Source: an uncultured Sinobacteraceae bacterium (GTDB lineage Bacteria; Pseudomonadota; Gammaproteobacteria; Steroidobacterales; Steroidobacteraceae). From it: DNA of 64,000 nucleotides. This document shows positions 62,418-64,000 of the stretch, in pieces (the first letter of the stretch is position 1; every line of letters begins with the position of its first letter). The notes below the pieces were generated by a model, which searched no databases, had not been told where the DNA came from, and saw nothing but the letters and a program-made list of their open reading frames with translations. Position numbers and translations under genes: made by a program. The stretch is taken from positions 11,037 to 75,036 of the forward strand of contig CALEKY010000109.1 of the NCBI GenBank assembly GCA_937902995.1, given 5' to 3'.

Positions 62418-63944
62418 GTGAGACATCGATTCTCTCGTAGTTGGCGTCGATTTTGGCTGCTATCGACCGTGCTCGCTGTCGCTGCCAATGCCGAAACGCT
62501 GCAGCGTTTTCCGGCGAACGGTGCAACGGACGTCAATCCCGACACGCATCTGGTTCTGACGTTCTCCGATCCTCCGCAGATCGGCGGCTCAGGTCAGATT
62601 CGCATCTTCGATGTGGAGAGCGGATCGCTCGTCGACATGCTCGACATGAGTATCCCGCCGTCGCCTCGGCCGAACGGCCGCATGGGGCGCTCCACGGAAG
62701 CCGAACGCCAAGCCCTCGGTGCGTCGACGAAAATGAGCGACTTTCAAGTCAACACGGTCGGCGGCGTCGACTTTCATTTCTTTCCGATCATCGTGCGGGG
62801 GAGCAAGGCGACGATCTATCCGCACAACAACAAGCTGACGTACGGTCGCAAGTATCGTGTGGAAATCGATTCGGGTGTTCTCAGGACTGCCGAAGGCGAG
62901 GAAGTGCGATTCGGGGGGAGCGAATGGACGTTCTCGACCAAGATATCGCCGCCACCATCCGATGCCGACCGTATTGTCGTGGCGGCTGACGGAAGCGGGG
63001 ACTTCAACACGGTGCAAGGCGCAATCGACTTTGCTCCGGCGAACCCGAAGAAGCGGCTGACGATCTTCATCAAGAATGGGCATTACGAAGAGATCGTCTT
63101 TCTGAACGGCAAGAGCAACATCACGATCCGCGGCGAAGATCGCGACGGCGTCAAGGTTGGCTATCCTAACAACAGCGCTTTCAATCCGCCGCGCGGCGGC
63201 CCGTCGCGGCGGCCTGTGTTCTCGATCTACAACGGCACCGACATTCAGCTGAGCACGTTCACGATCAACAACTATTTCATCGGCCAGGCGGAGGCCTTGC
63301 TCGTGCGAGGTCAGCGGATCGTCATCGACCGAATGACCTTGAACGGCTCGGGCGATGCGCTGACGACCTACGGAACGATCTATATGGTCGACAGCAAGCT
63401 CACGGGGGACGGGGATACGATCCTCGGCTATGCCGCGCTGTTCTGTCTGCGTTGCGAGATTCATTCGCGAGGTCCGTTCACCTGGACGCGTACGCCGCAG
63501 GGCAGTCACGGCAACGTATTCGTCGATTCGACATTCATTGCAATCGACGAGCCGTTGCCGTGGACCGTGAACGCCGATGGATCGGGTGGTCAGATCGCGA
63601 GCAAAGTCTTTGCACGCTTGCCGCGTAATGGTCCGGCCGGTTCGCCGAACGCCAATTTCCCGTATGCCGAGATGGTGTTGATCAATGCCCGGACGAAGGG
63701 CATTCCTCCGGAAGGTTGGGGACCGATCGAAGAAGCGCCGGGCTTCGATAGCTCGAATGTGCGGTTCTGGGAGCTCAATACGATGGACCTGGAAGGCCGT
63801 CCCGTCGACGTATCGCAACGCCACCCGGTTGCGAAACAGCTCGAGCGTCCGCAGGACGACGAGATCATCGCGAACTACAGCTCGCCGGAGTTCGTGTTGG
63901 GATTCAGGCCGGTGGTTCATGAGGACGTGACTCGTGATCCGTGA
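62418..63944 (+). CDS. Secreted pectin-methylesterase-like (CE8) protein with N-terminal Ig-like domain
   Basis: 508 residues from the GTG at 62418, which has AGGGGGG ahead of it. The signal peptide ends near VAANAE. Residues about 30-180 form an SbsA-like Ig domain (LQRFPANGATDVNPDTHLVLTF; KYRVEIDSGVLRT). The rest is a right-handed beta-helix of the pectin methylesterase fold (VAADGSGDFNTVQGAIDFAP; NGHYEEIVFL; NGSGDALTTYGTIYM; GDGDTILGYAALFCLRCEI), keeping the two acidic residues in the GDAL and GDTILG positions. It would release methanol from methyl-esterified polysaccharide. The final VTRDP and TGA are written by CGTGACT heptamers. Confidence 0.8.
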   Translation: MRHRFSRSWRRFWLLSTVLAVAANAETLQRFPANGATDVNPDTHLVLTFSDPPQIGGSGQIRIFDVESGSLVDMLDMSIPPSPRPNGRMGRSTEAERQALGASTKMSDFQVNTVGGVDFHFFPIIVRGSKATIYPHNNKLTYGRKYRVEIDSGVLRTAEGEEVRFGGSEWTFSTKISPPPSDADRIVVAADGSGDFNTVQGAIDFAPANPKKRLTIFIKNGHYEEIVFLNGKSNITIRGEDRDGVKVGYPNNSAFNPPRGGPSRRPVFSIYNGTDIQLSTFTINNYFIGQAEALLVRGQRIVIDRMTLNGSGDALTTYGTIYMVDSKLTGDGDTILGYAALFCLRCEIHSRGPFTWTRTPQGSHGNVFVDSTFIAIDEPLPWTVNADGSGGQIASKVFARLPRNGPAGSPNANFPYAEMVLINARTKGIPPEGWGPIEEAPGFDSSNVRFWELNTMDLEGRPVDVSQRHPVAKQLERPQDDEIIANYSSPEFVLGFRPVVHEDVTRDP

Positions 63945-63960
63945 CTCGTGATTCGTGGGA
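63925..63960. repeat. Heptamer tract over the pectinesterase stop codon
   Basis: Units CGTGACT, CGTGATC, CGTGACT, CGTGATT, CGTGGGA. The reading frame enters the tract and stops in the third unit. The last 40 bases of the window show nothing else. Confidence 0.8.
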
Positions 63961-64000
63961 CAACGTCTGTTACCTGCTCTCACTCTTTGATCGCCGGCGC

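Overview
The window is GC-rich, gene-dense DNA of a Gram-negative proteobacterium. Two TonB-dependent receptors, lipoboxed lipoproteins, periplasmic quinoprotein dehydrogenases and an RND/NodT-type outer-membrane factor all point to a diderm cell. The gene content (polyvinyl-alcohol dehydrogenase plus oxidised-PVA hydrolase, the fdsGBACD formate dehydrogenase operon, ybhGFSR, NhaR, Rnk-like and YeiH proteins) suggests a gammaproteobacterium near Steroidobacteraceae/Xanthomonadales. That placement is inference; there is no rRNA or other phylogenetic marker in the window. No tRNA, rRNA, CRISPR array, prophage or insertion sequence was recognised.

Layout. 0-3.5 kb: a truncated DUF1538 membrane protein with a P-II-like protein, an NhaR-type LysR regulator, an Rnk-like protein and a tandem universal stress protein. 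3.8-37.6 kb: a catabolic block. It starts with an unusual regulator carrying two TetR DNA-binding domains, then an SDR, acetoacetyl-CoA synthetase, 3-hydroxyacyl-CoA dehydrogenase, an MFS carrier, an acyl-CoA synthetase, a second hydroxyacyl-CoA dehydrogenase and a single-chain biotin-dependent acyl-CoA carboxylase. Its core is a lipoprotein serine hydrolase with the length and triad spacing expected of oxidised-PVA hydrolase, a quinohaemoprotein alcohol dehydrogenase, two secreted proteins of unknown role and a PVA-dehydrogenase homologue. Then come a secreted alpha/beta hydrolase, MFS-FAH-cyclase genes, a cupin, a TetR regulator, two TonB receptors and a thiolase. Read together: uptake by TonB receptors, oxidation of secondary alcohols in the periplasm, hydrolysis of the resulting beta-diketones, import by MFS carriers, CoA activation and beta-oxidation.

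Five promoters of this block carry the same short palindrome, CAATC-N4-GATTG or a one-mismatch version. One copy lies in the divergent promoter of the TetR gene at 30.3 kb, so these genes probably form one regulon.

37.6-64 kb: a more general region with a glutathione transferase, exonuclease III, a ybhGFSR-type ABC exporter with its outer-membrane factor, secreted hydrolase/propeller proteins, a second glutathione transferase, a holin-like membrane protein, a YeiH exporter with a 52-residue partner missed by length filters, an SMR pump, several small proteins, fdsGBACD and a pectin-methylesterase-like protein. Its intergenic spaces are full of short tandem repeats that differ in sequence but share a 7-bp period. 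In at least seven genes the stop codon lies inside such a repeat. None was seen in the first 37.6 kb.
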